This document shows, one piece after another, positions 34,501-45,600 of a stretch of 64,000 bases of DNA. How positions within the stretch are numbered: the first letter of the stretch is position 1; every line of letters begins with the position of its first letter. The DNA lies in contig CANTUZ010000014.1 in the NCBI GenBank assembly GCA_947846985.1, forward strand, positions 6,503,232-6,567,231, in the 5' to 3' direction. The notes beneath the pieces are model-generated. The model saw nothing but the letters and a program-made list of their open reading frames with translations, was not told the DNA's origin and made no database searches. A program made the translations under genes and the position numbers. The DNA is from Fratercula arctica (taxonomy: Eukaryota; Chordata; Aves; Charadriiformes; Alcidae).

Positions 34501-37187
34501 TCCCTTTACTAGGTTGCTCCCCCCACCAACCCCAGCCTGGAGTGGTCGTCCCCCCCCCGGGGGAGGGGGGGATTGCGCCATCAGCGGTGACGAAGAGGTG
34601 CCACCCCCCAGGTTGTCCCTGGTGTCCCCACCTGGTTGGTGGCCTGGATGAGCTCCTGCGCCTTGGCCCTGCTGGCCAGGTTGGCCTCCTCCATCTTGAA
34701 GAGCAACGCCGTCACTGCGGGGACAAGCCGCAAGTGAGGGGGGGGGACACACACCCACCCCCACCCCCCCCAAAGCTGTCCCCTACCGTCCCCAAGTGCC
34801 ACCTACGTGCCAACACGCCGCTGGTGGCGCAATCCACCCCTCCTTGAAGGTTCCAAGCCACCGGCGCCGGGGGGGGGATGCTGCCACCGCTGCCCCCGCG
34901 TCCCGCTTCCTCCTTGGCCTCCGAGCGACTGTCGGCTTCGGGTTCGGCCCGGGGGGGGTCAGCGCCAGCCGTCGTCCCGCTCCCCGGTGTCACCTGTGGG
35001 GGTCCCCCGCCCCCGCCCCCCCCCTCCTCGGGGAGGAAGGAGACATCGGGGGTCTTACAGCTGCTGTCGACCGTCTGCGAGTCAGGGGTCAGCTCCCGCT
35101 CGGCCGCTGGTGTCACCGGCGTCGCCGGCGTCACGGCGGGCGCTTTGCTGGGGGGCGGGGGGGAGGGGGGCGCTTTGGGGCTGCCCCCCCGATTTTTCCG
35201 AACCCGACCAAAGGGGTTCCGTTTTGGGGGGCAACCGCAGCGGGGGGGTGCCAGCCCCTTGGCTACAACTGTCCGCCTTGGACTTCTTCAAGGAGCCTTT
35301 GGGCTTGGTCTTCCTCTTCTTCCGTGCCTCCCCCGCCACCTTGACCTTGACCTTGCCACCCCCTTTGGCCTTTTTCAGCCCCGTTTTGCCCTTGGGGGCT
35401 TTGGTTTTTTTCACCTTGAGGCCGGAATCTTTGGGGGGGTCATTTTTCCCCCCGGCTTTGCCTTCGGCTCCCGTTTTCTCTTCGGATTTGAGGAAAGGCG
35501 CCCGGTTTTCGGCGTCTCGGCTGAACTTGACCCCGATGCCAGGGTTGTCCTTGCCGGTGGCCGTGGTGGAGGTGACGCCTTCCCGGATGAGAACGGCCAC
35601 CTTGGACTGAAGCTTCACCTTGCGGGAGGGGGGGGGTTTCCCCACCCCCCCTTCCCCATCTTTGTGCCCCCCACTTTTACTTTTCCGTCCCGTTTTCTCT
35701 TTCTCGCCCCGAGGTGCCTTTTCCTTCTCGCCTTTCCCTGTTTCCAGAGGCCGGGGAGGATTTTCCTTAAATTTTTTCTTGTATTTCTCCCGATTTGGGG
35801 GTCGTTCTTCCGGCCGGTTGCGTTTCCGTTCTTTTTCCTTCTTCCCTTCCGCCGTTGCCGCCGCCGCTCGAGATTCCCCTTTTCCGCCCCGATTCGACCC
35901 GTCCCCAGGTTCCCGATCAGAAAATCCTTCAAAACTTAAGCCTTCGGAATCATACAGGATTTCCCGTTTGGCGGGTTCCGGCGTTCCCTCGCGGCGATTG
36001 ACGGTGATGGTCCGTTTAATGGCGAAAAGATCCGCGTCGTTTAATTCCTGGACAGAAGGCGGCACCACCCCCCGCGTTTCCCGTCTCCGCGTCCCTGCAT
36101 CTCCCATTTTTTCCATTTTGGGATCCCCCTCACGGGAGGGACGTCGGGATGTTCGTCGTTCCCGGGATCGGGAACGTTGTTTTTTCTTCTTTTTCCCTTC
36201 CCCGCGGTGTTTTTCCTTGTGCCGGGAACGACGAGGCCGTTCACCGCTTCCCGAATGCCGGCTCCGTCTTTTTTCCCTCGATCGGGAACGCCGACTCCGG
36301 GACCAGGAACGCCGTCGGGAACGGGAACGGGAACCCCGTCTCCGATGCCTTTCCTTGGATTTTGGGGGGGGGTCAGGGTTTTTTTTGCCCCCCCACGTGG
36401 CTCCGCCGCGTTCCCGGGAGCGTTTGGCTTTTTTCCGGGAAGCGGCCGATGGGGATCGTGGGGAGGGGGGGGCTCGCAGACGGCGCTGGCTGAGGATTTT
36501 CCGTCGGAGATCAGCCCCCCCGCTTTTCCAACGGGGATCGGGGGGGGGGGTTGTCGGCTCCAAAATCTCCTTCTTCATCAGAATCAGCATGAAGGGAAAG
36601 AAAATCGTCGCCTTCCGGGAGCCGTGGGGGGCGGGATTCGGCTACCCGGTTCCTGCCGGTGGCTCGGAAAAGGCGGAGGGGGCTGTACCGTTCCTCCTCG
36701 GGCTGAATGATTTCCCCTTCTTCGATTTCCGAATCGCCGGCCGTTAAACCCCACTCACGCCGCGGCCGGTGCCGGGTGCTTTTAGTAGCCACCCGGGGGG
36801 GTTGGGTAGCCACCGCAGGGGCTGGGGCTTTCGGGTTGCCGGCGGCCACCACTTCCAAAGAGACTTTCCCTTCCAATTTGGGGTGGTTTTCGTTTTCCGG
36901 CCGGTTTTTAGTAGCCAAATCCACCACGAAAACGCGCCGGCGGGGCTCCGGACTGGTCCCTTCGGGGGGTTGCGAGGTCTCATCTTCCTCCTCTTCCTCT
37001 TCTTCCTCCTCCTCCTCCTCCTCCGGCAAAGTGGAGTCGGCACCGGGGGGGTTTTGGGGGGCCGGGGGGGCGGCTTCGGGTTCTTTTTCGAAGTCCTGGC
37101 TGAGGCTGTTGTCGTCATAGATGCCAGCCAAAGTCTCCGAGATACGGCTGATGCTGTGGGAGACGTCGGGGCGGGGGGGGCGGCTCT

Positions 37188-37243
<56 letters not shown>

Positions 37244-40200
37244 TTCTTCCTCCTCCTCTTCCTCCTCCTCTTCCTCGTCGGGACTGGGGCTGCTGCGGGA
37301 GGAGCTGGGGTTGGAGCCAGTGGGGTCGAAGGGATCGTACTTCTGGTCCTGGCGGCCTTCGGCCTCTTTGCCAGGGGATGAGGAGGCTCCATAGGTGAAG
37401 TCGCCCCCCCCCGGATTGTCCTCGTCAGTGGGGTGAAAAGGGTCATAAATATCCAGGGCGGGGGAGCGGGGGCGACAGGAGGCGGCGGCAGTGGCGGGGG
37501 GGGGGACCGAGGAGGAGGAGGAGGAGGCCGAAGAGGAGGAAGAGCGGGAAGAGGAAGAGGAGGAAGAAGAGGAGGAAGAGGAGGAAGAGGAATCGGCTTT
37601 TTCCAGGGCACTGCTGGGGGGGGGGCTGGGTCCGGCCTGGTTCCTCCCGGGGGGGACCTTGGGGACGCTGTTGTTGTTGTTGTTGTTGCCCCCCCCCCCG
37701 GGTCCCCCCGGCGCGGCCACTCGGGGACCCCGGGGACGTCGGGGCCGGCCCGGCGTCGGGGGGGGGGCCCGGCGGGTCCGGTGGGGTAACGGGGGGGCAG
37801 GGGGGGTCCCAGCCGGGGGGCCCGGGGGGGCCGGGGGACCCCCAGGCGCTCGCCAGCGTCGTGCAGAGGAACCGGGGAGGTGCCCTGGGGGGGCGAGGGA
37901 AGGGGAAGTCAGCACCCTGCACCCCCCCCGGCACCCCATCATGGCCCATGTCCCCCCAGCACCCTGCGCCCCTCCCCAGGGACCCTCAGAAGGACCAAGA
38001 CCCCCCCTAATGCCCCCCGTGTCCCCACCACAGGGACTCCTCCACTGCCCCACGTACCGCCCCAGCACCCCAATTCCCCCCCAGGGACCCCTTAGTACCC
38101 CAGTTCCCCCCCCCACCCTGTGACTCCCACCAATGCCCTCTGTGTCCCCTCAAGGGACCCCCCCAGAGCCCCATGTGCCCCCCCCAGCATGCCAAGTCCC
38201 CCCCAGGAGCCCCCCCAGTGCCTCTGTGCCCCCCCAGGAACCCTCCCCAATGCCCCATGTGACCCCCCCAAATGCACCCCACACCTCAAGTCCCCCTGGT
38301 GACACCCCCCCCGAAAATTGCCCACACCCTCCCAGCGCCTCCCCAAATGCCCCCAGCCCCCTGTGTCCCCCCCAGTGTCCCCCAAATGCCCCCCAGCCCC
38401 CCCAGTGACCCCCCCAAATACCTCCCACACCCTCCCAGCAGCCTGTTTCTCCCCTAGTGTTCCCCCAAATGCCCCCAGCTCCCCCCAGTGCCCCTTCAAA
38501 TAACCCCCCCCGTCTCCCCCCCAGATGCCCCCAGGACACCCCCCCAAATGCCCCCAGCGCCCCCCACCTCCTTTGGGGGCCCTCCAGGGCCTCTCGCGCC
38601 GCAGCAGCCCTGAGGCGGTGGCCAGATCCCCCAGGTCCCCAACGCGCACCTCGGCCACCAGCTCCACCTCCTCCTCCTCCCCGTCCCCCTCCCCGCTGCA
38701 GGGGGGGCACAGAATGGGGGGGGGAAGGTCGGGGGGGGGACCCAGGTGTCTGGGAACCCCCCCTTTCCTGCCAGCAGCCCCCCCACAGGGGACCCAGGCG
38801 TCTGGCTGCACCCCCAACCCCCCCAAAAAGAGACCCAGGCATCTGATGGCCCCCCCAAAAAGGACCCAGGTGTCCTGCTGCACCCCCAACCCCCCCAAAA
38901 AGGGACCCAGGCATCTGGTGGCCCCCCCAAAAAGGACCCAGGTGTCCTGCTGCACCCCCAACACCCCCAAAAAGGGACCCAGGTGTCTGGTTGCCCCCCA
39001 CCCCCCCAGAACGGGACCCCGGCATCGGGCTCACCCCCCCGTGGTGGTGCCCAGCAGGAGCTGTGCTCGCAGCGAGGCCACGCAGCTCTGCTGCAGCTGG
39101 TCCAGCGCGCCCGCCAGCCCCCCCGCCGCCTCCCAGGCCTGTTTTGGGGAGAAAAATGGCAAAAGTGGGGTCACCGGGCATCCCTCAGGGTCAGCGCCCT
39201 GTACTGAGATGCACTGGGATGTACTGGGGCACTCACCGGGCCGCCCTCGGCGCGGGGTCCCCAGCACCATCGCTGCCGCGCCATCCTCTTCCTTGTGGCA
39301 TCTGCGGAATGCAGGGGGGGACAGGGGGAGGGTGGTGTGGTGCCAGCAGGAGGGGGACGTGGGGACAGGGACGTCGGGACACGGCAAGAGACATGGGCAC
39401 AGGGACATGGGGACAAGGACACGGGGACACGGCAAGGGATGTGGGGACAGGGACGTGGGGACAGGGACGGAAGGACATGGCAAAAGATGTGGGGACAGGG
39501 ACGTGGAGACATGGCAAGGGACATGGGGACACGGACGTGGGGACATGGCAAGGGATGTGGGGACAGGGACGTGGGGACAGGGACGTGGGGACAAGGGAAT
39601 ACAGCGAGGGATGGAGGAACAGGGACAGGGGGACATGGGGACAGGGGACAGTAAAAGATGGAGGGACGCAGACGTGGGGTCACAACAAGGGACATGGGGA
39701 CAGGGACGGGGACATGGGGACACAGAGAAGGATGTGGGGACAGGGGGACATGGCGAGGGACAGAGGGACAGGGGACATGGGGACAGGAGCAGGGGGATGG
39801 GGACCCAGGGTCACAGCAAAGGATGCGGGGACAGGAACACGGGACAAGGGGACACAACAAGGGACGTGATGACAAGGACATGGGAAGAGGGGACACGGCA
39901 CGGGACAGGGGGACATGGACAGGGGGACACGGGGACAGGGATGTGGGGACACCGTGAGGGATGGAGGGACAAGGGACGTGGGGACAGGGATGGGTCCTGT
40001 GGGGGCACAGCCATTGCTGTGGGGGACACCGGGGACGAGGACAGACCCCTTGGGGACACAACCAGCACCACGGGGGGGTGACACAGAGACAGATGCTACC
40101 AGGGTGTGACACCACAGGGGACACAGGGACAGACCCCACCACGGGGGACACCCGCACAAGGACAGACACCCACCCCCCCCCACCCCCAGGGAAGCGAGGG

Positions 40201-40886
40201 GACACCCCCCCCAAAATGTCCCTACCTTCGCCCCCGGCCCAGCCTGGGAAGCCGCTGCTCACCACGCGCTGCAGGGCCTTCTGCGGAGGGGAAAATGGGG
40301 GGGGACCCCCCAAAAACCCCATCAGGGAGGGTCACAGGACCCACAAAACCCCCTTCGGGAGGGAGGTACCCCCCCAAAAACCTCATCAGGGGGTCACAGG
40401 CCCCTAAACCCCCCTGGGGGGGCCACGCCCCCCTCCCAAGCCCAAAACCCCCCTCGGGGGGGGGCAACACCCCCCTAAAATCCCATATGGGGGGGTCACA
40501 GCCCCCCCAAAACCCATTTGTGGGGGCCACCTCCCCTCAGATTCCATCGGGGGCCACGGCCCCCCCCAGAACCCTTCCTTGAGGGGGGCCGCCCCCTCCC
40601 CCCACCTCCATCAGTGGGTCACAGCCCCCCCCCAAAACTTCTCCTGGGGGGGTGGGGGGCCCCATAAAACCCCATCAGAGGGTCAAAGCCCCCCCCAAAC
40701 ACCCCATTGGGGTGGGAGGGGCCCCCCAAAACCCTGCCGGCCCCCATCTCTTACCACGAGGACCTGCCCAGGGCACAGGGGGCCCTCAGGTTCGGGGGGG
40801 GGCCCTCTGGGACGCCCCCCCTCTTCACCGGGCCCCGCCGGCTCCTCCCGCCCCCCTGGGGGCCGGGGCTTCTCCTCCTCCTCCAT
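31521..40886 (-). CDS. SCAF1: SCAF1, SR-related CTD-associated factor 1 (three frame breaks)
   Basis: Nuclear SR-like protein linking the RNA polymerase II C-terminal domain to splicing. Coding exons 5' to 3': 40755-40886 ([12 protein letters not shown]), 40226-40280, 39237-39301, 39035-39138, 38568-38695 ([11 protein letters not shown]), 34807-37884, 34632-34714, 33731-34024, 31892-32020, 31521-31781. The large exon holds Ser and Asn runs, [26 protein letters not shown], a long Glu tract, [30 protein letters not shown], an RS-rich block, [32 protein letters not shown] and [15 protein letters not shown]. The C-terminal module spans [20 protein letters not shown] and [17 protein letters not shown]. 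The large exon needs three +1 corrections, at G runs 37173-37180 and 36540-36550 and between about 35140 and 35240; they cancel mod 3. Its phases otherwise fit. Expected length about 1440 residues (human about 1310). A 5'UTR exon lies at 42362 onward. Confidence 0.93.
32090..33215. repeat. CACCACCACCATGGC minisatellite in SCAF1
   Basis: About 1.1 kb, some 30 copies of a unit of about 36 bp built from CCACCACCACCATGGCATGT and TCCCCATGACCACCATGGCC. It fills the SCAF1 intron before the YLKKLHTQ exon. The His/Gly-rich frames are artefacts. Confidence 0.92.
33220..33725. repeat. CCCCGTGTCCCTGTCC repeat
   Basis: Degenerate 6-18 bp units continuing the same SCAF1 intron to the exon edge at 33731. 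Confidence 0.8.
34080..34500. repeat. GGGGTGACTGTCCCTTAAGG repeat
   Basis: About 15 units of 25-30 bp in a SCAF1 intron. The left part (34080-34200) repeats GGGGCACCCATGGGGTGG. Confidence 0.8.
37895..38560. repeat. CCCCCAGTGCCCCTGTGTCC repeat
   Basis: Degenerate units of about 30 bp in the SCAF1 intron upstream of the large exon. No exon is seen. Confidence 0.7.
38720..39030. repeat. AGGGACCCAGGCATCTGGTG repeat
   Basis: Six units of about 45 bp in a SCAF1 intron; related to the array at 4440-4975. Confidence 0.85.
39305..40140. repeat. GGGGACAGGGACGTGGGGAC minisatellite
   Basis: About 40 units of 15-25 bp in a SCAF1 intron. No exon is seen. Confidence 0.88.
40285..40745. repeat. CCCCATCAGGGGGTCACAGCC repeat (degenerate)
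   Basis: About nine units of 45-50 bp in the first coding intron of SCAF1. Confidence 0.75.
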
Positions 40887-40934
40887 TGGGACGGCAACAG
40901 CCTGGGGCGGGGGGGGGGGGGCAGAAGAGGAAGT

Positions 40935-42240
40935 AGGGACCCCCCCTCTGCCCCACAACCCCCCTTTTCTGCCCCAAAGCCCCTTTGCTTACCACAATGC
41001 TCCCCTTTCTTGCCCCAATTTTGCTCTTTTCCGCCCCAATTCTGCCCCAATTCTCCTTCTCTTACCCCAATTCCCTTCTTCTGCCCCATTTCCCCCCCTT
41101 CTTGCCCCAATTTCCCTCTTTTTTGCACCAATCCTGCCCCTTCTTGCCCCAATTCTGCCCCTTCTTGCCCCGATTCCCATCCCTTCTGCCCCATTTTCCC
41201 TCATTCTTGGCCCAATTCCCCTCTTTTTTGCCCCAATTCTGCCCCCTCTTGCCCCAACTCCCTTCTCTTCTGCCCCATTTTCCCCCACTCTTGCCCCAAT
41301 TCCCTGCTTTTCTGCCCCAATTCCCCATCTCCAACCCCCCTTCCCCCTCTTCTTGCCCCAGACCCCCCCAATTCCCACCCCTGCCCCGTTTTTCCCATTT
41401 TTCCCCTTTTTTTGTCTCAATTTATTCCTTTCCCCGCCCTGATTCCTGCTCTGCGCCCCTCCCTCCCTGGCACTTTATTGCCTGTTCCTATGCCAAATTC
41501 ACTCCTTCTGCCCCAAATCCCCCCTTCTCGCCCCAAATTTTCTCACCATAGCCCCAGTTCCCCACTCCTGCCTCAAATTCCCCATTTCTACCCCAAATCC
41601 TGTCCTAAACCCTCACCGTTGCTCCCAGATTCCCTGTTCCTGCCCCAAATCTCCCTGTTCCTGCCCCAATTGCATCTTTTTCACCCCAAATCCCCTATTC
41701 GCATCCCAAATCCCCTCACCAGACCCCAAATCGCCCCATTCCTGCCCCAAACTCCCCTCTTCTACCCCAAATCCCCTCACCGTACCCAAAATCGACCTAT
41801 TCCTGCCCCAAATTCCCTTCTTCTCACCCAAATCACCTCAGCAGACTCCAAATGACCTCACCAGACCCCAGATCCCCTCATTCCTACACCAAATTCCCCT
41901 CTTCTGCCCCAGATCACCTCACTGTACCCTAAATCCCACCGTTCTCAACCCAAATCCCCAACTCCCACGCCAAATCGCCTCATCACACCCCAAATCCCCC
42001 CTTTAACGCCCCAAATTGCCCCATTCCCGCCCCAAAGCCCCTCAGCAGACCCCAAATCTCCCCTTTTACACCCCAAATCCCCTCACCAGACCCCAAATCT
42101 CCCCTTTTACACCCCAAAGCCCCTCAGCAGACCCCACCCCCCCCTTCCCGCCCCCAAACCCCGCCTTCGACACCCCAAATCCCCTCCTTCTGCCCCAAAC
42201 CCCCCCTTCCCGCCCCAAACCCCCTCCCCCTCCCCCCACA
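40935..42240. repeat. TTGCCCCAATTCTGCCCC array in SCAF1 5' intron
   Basis: 40960-41340 repeats CTTCTTGCCCCAATTCTGCC (18-20 bp). 41500-42200 repeats CCCCAAATCCCCTCACCAGA (about 35 bp). It separates the 5'UTR exon (42362 onward) from the ATG exon. Confidence 0.85.
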
Positions 42241-42299
42241 CCCCTCACCCCGCCGCCCCCCCAGCCTCCCCCCCAGCTCCGGTGCCCCCCCCGGCCCCG

Positions 42300-42648
42300 C
42301 TACCTCCGCCCCCGCCCTCAGAGCCGCGGGCCGGGCCCGGCCGCCCCCGCCGCCATCTTACCCCGCTGCCTCCGCTGCGCCGCGGGGGCGGGGCCGGGCG
42401 CGAGGCGCGCCGGGAGCGCCCCCTGCCGGCCGGGAGGACCGCACCGCGCGCACGTTGCTAGGCGACGCGGGGTGGGCGGAGGCGAGATACCGTGACCACG
42501 CCCATTCAAGTCACAACCACGCCCTTTTACGCGTGACCACGCCCACTCCCGGCCCGGGCCGCCTTTTAAGGCAGCGGCGCGCGCGGGGGGGGGCGGGGTT
42601 TTGCATATATTTGCGCGTGGCTCCGCCCCCTCGGGCGCGCCGGCGGGA
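42300..42648. promoter_or_regulatory. Bidirectional CpG-island promoter, SCAF1 / RRAS
   Basis: The minus strand gives a SCAF1 5'UTR exon with a strong donor (GGCAGCGGG then GTAAGA, edge at 42362). An X-box-like GTTGCTAGGCGAC lies at 42454-42466 and four CCACGCCC boxes at 42490-42550. A CATATATT TATA-like element and an octamer-like TTTTGCATAT lie at about 42599-42610, about 40 bp upstream of the RRAS ATG. Confidence 0.65.
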
Positions 42649-45600
42649 ATGGAGCGGGGCCGGGGTTTTGGGGGGGCCGGGGGGGTCGGGGAGACCGGGC
42701 CCCCCCCCGAAAGGTTCCGCCTGGTGGTGCTGGGGAGCGGCGGCGTCGGGAAGAGCGCGCTCACCCTCCGCTTCGTCCAGGTAACCGGGGCGGGGGGACG
42801 GGGAGGTCCGTCCCCCCCCCCCAAAATAGGGATTCACCCCCAAGACAGGTACAACCCCCCCCCAAAACAGGGACACCCCCAAAACGGGACACAACCGGAA
42901 TCCCCCCCCTCCGCCCCAAACAGGGGCACCACCCCCCCCACCGAAACAAGGACCCCCCCCCCAAACCGGGACACCCCCCCAAACCGGGACACCCCCCACA
43001 AAACAGGGACACCCCCTAAAATAGGAATATCCCCCCAAAACAAGCCCCCCGCCTAAAACAGGGACTCCCCCCCGTAAACCGGGACACCCACCCCCAATGG
43101 GAAGCCCCCCCCCCCGCCCCCCAAACCCTCCCCCCCCAAACCAGGACCTTTTTCCCTCAAAACCGGATCCACCCCCAGTTTGGGGGTCTTGGGTCCCCTC
43201 CCAGTTTGGGGGGTGTTCAGACCCCCATATTTCAATGTCCCCCCAATTCGGGTGGGGGGGGGGGGGGCTCGGCCACCCAGATCCCTCGGTGTCATCCCCC
43301 CCCCAGTTTGGGGCGGGTTTTGGCCCCTCCACTCCTGAGTTTCCCCAGTTTGGGGGGGGGGGCTGAGCACCCGGATTCCTGTGTGTCCCCCCCAGTTTGG
43401 GGGTTCAGGACCCCATCTTTCAGTGTCCTCCCCTCAGTTTTGGGGGGGGGGTCAGCACCCCAGACCCCAGTGTCCCCAGTTTTAGGGGGGTCTCGGCCCC
43501 CCCCCCGAGTTTCCCCAGTTTGGGGGGGGGGGGGGCTGAGCACCCGGATTCCTGTGTGTCCCCCCCCCCAGTTTGGGGGTTCAGAACCCCAGTGTGTATC
43601 CCCTAGTTTGGGGGGGCGGGTTGGGGGTGGGTTCGGCCACCCAGACCCCTGGGGGGGGAGGTTGTGTGTCGTGTTCCCCCCCCCCCAAGTTTGGGGGGGC
43701 TCATTGTCTGTGCCCCCCCCCAGTCCTACTTCGCCCCCGACTACGACCCCACCATCGAGGACTCCTACACCAAGCTCTGCCCCGTCGACGGGGCCCCCGC
43801 CTGCCTCCACAGTGAGTCTTTTTGGGGGGGGGGGGGAATTTTGGGGGACCCCCCCCACCCCCCACCTAACACACCCCCCCCCCAAGTCCTGGACACGGCG
43901 GGGCAGGAGGAATTTGGGGGGCTGCGGGAGCAGTACCTGCGGGGGGGGGGACGGCTTCCTCCTCGTCTTCGCCATTAACGACCGCAGCAGGTAACAAGGC
44001 ACCCCCCCCCCCCCAAAATCCCCCCCCGCACCCCAAAAGTGGAGCTGGGGGGGGGGACTGTCTCTCAGCCCCCCCAGATCCTCTCTGTGCCCCCCCCAGC
44101 CCCCCTAAATTGCACCCAGAGCCCTCAGTCTCAAACCTCCCCCGCACCCCAAAATTCCCCCTTTGCACCCCAGACTGTGACCCTGGGGGGGGCACAGAGC
44201 ACCCCAACCCCCCCCAGGCACCCCAAAAGTGGTTCTGGGGGGGGCTGTCCCTCAGCCCCCACAAATCCTCTCTGTTCCCCCCCCAGCCCCCCCAAAATTG
44301 CACCCAGAGCCACACAGCCCCCGAACCCCAAAATTCCCCCTTTGCACCCCAAAATGTGACCCTGGGGGGGGCACAGAGCACCCCAACCCCCCCCAGCACC
44401 CCAATGCCCCCCCCCAACCCCCCCAAATCCCACTCACAGCCCCCCTCTCTCCCCCCAGCCCCCCCAAAATCTGCATCCCCTTTCCCCCCCAACCCCCCCG
44501 GGTCCTCCCCCAGAACCCCCCAACTTGCCCCCAGCCCCCCCAACCCCCCCCCCTCCAGCTCCCCATTCCCTCACCTGCCCTTTGCCCCCCCCGACCCACC
44601 CCCTCACCCCCCCCCCCAAACCCACCCTGGACCCCCCCAAACCTACCCCAGCCCCCCCATTCCCTCCCCAGCCCCCCCAAACCTGCCCCCTGTCCCCCCC
44701 CCCGGCCCCTATGTTCCCACCCCCAGCCCCCCTGTCCACCCCCAACCCCCTCAGTCCCCCCCAAACCTGCCCCCCCCGTTCCCACCCCCCTGTGTCCCCC
44801 CAACCCCTCCAGCCCCCCATTCCCACCCCATTCCCCCCCAGCGCCCCCAAACCTGCCCCCAGCCCCCCCAAACTGCCCCCACCCCCCATTCTCACCCCAT
44901 TGCCCCCCCAAACCCCCCATTTCCCCCCCAAACCTGCCCCCCATTCCCTCCCCAGCCCCCCCACCCCCCCACCCCCCCCAACTTGCCCCCCCCCCCGCCC
45001 CCCAGTTTCGGGGCGCTGCCGCGGCTGCAGGGGCAGCTCCAGCGGGTGAAGGACCGGGACGACGTCCCCACCGTCCTCGTGGGCAGCAAGGCCGACCTGC
45101 CCCCCCCCGCCAGGTCACCCCCCCGCGACCCCCCCGCGACCTGCCCCCCCCCCCCCGCCAGGTCACCCCCCCGCGACCCCCCCGCGACCTGCCCCCCCCC
45201 CCCCGCCAGGTCACCCCCCCGTGACCCCCCTGGGACCCCCCCGCGACCTGCCCCCCCCCAGCCAGGTCACCCCCCCGCGACCCCCCCGCGACCTGCCCCC
45301 CCCCCAGCCAGGTCACCCCCCCGCGACCCCCCCGCGACCTGCACCTCCCCGCCAGGTCACCCCCCCGCGACCCCCCTGGGACCCCCCCGCGACCTGCCCC
45401 CCCCCCCGCCAGGTCACCCCCCCGCGACCCCCCCCCGCCAGGTCACCCCCCCGCGACCCCCCCGCGACGCCCCCGCGACCTGCACCCCCACCGCCAGGTC
45501 ACCCCCCCGCGACCCCCCCCGCGACCTGCCCCCCCCCCCCCCGCCAGGTCACCCCCCCGCGACCCCCCCGCGACGCCCCCGCGACCTGCACCCCCACCGC

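Noticed and set aside
37760..37884. A fourth SCAF1 frame break near the start of the large exon (reading [15 protein letters not shown])
   Set aside because: The phase from the upstream exon (38568-38695) leads straight into [11 protein letters not shown] and on to the Asn/Ser runs without a shift, so no break is needed there.
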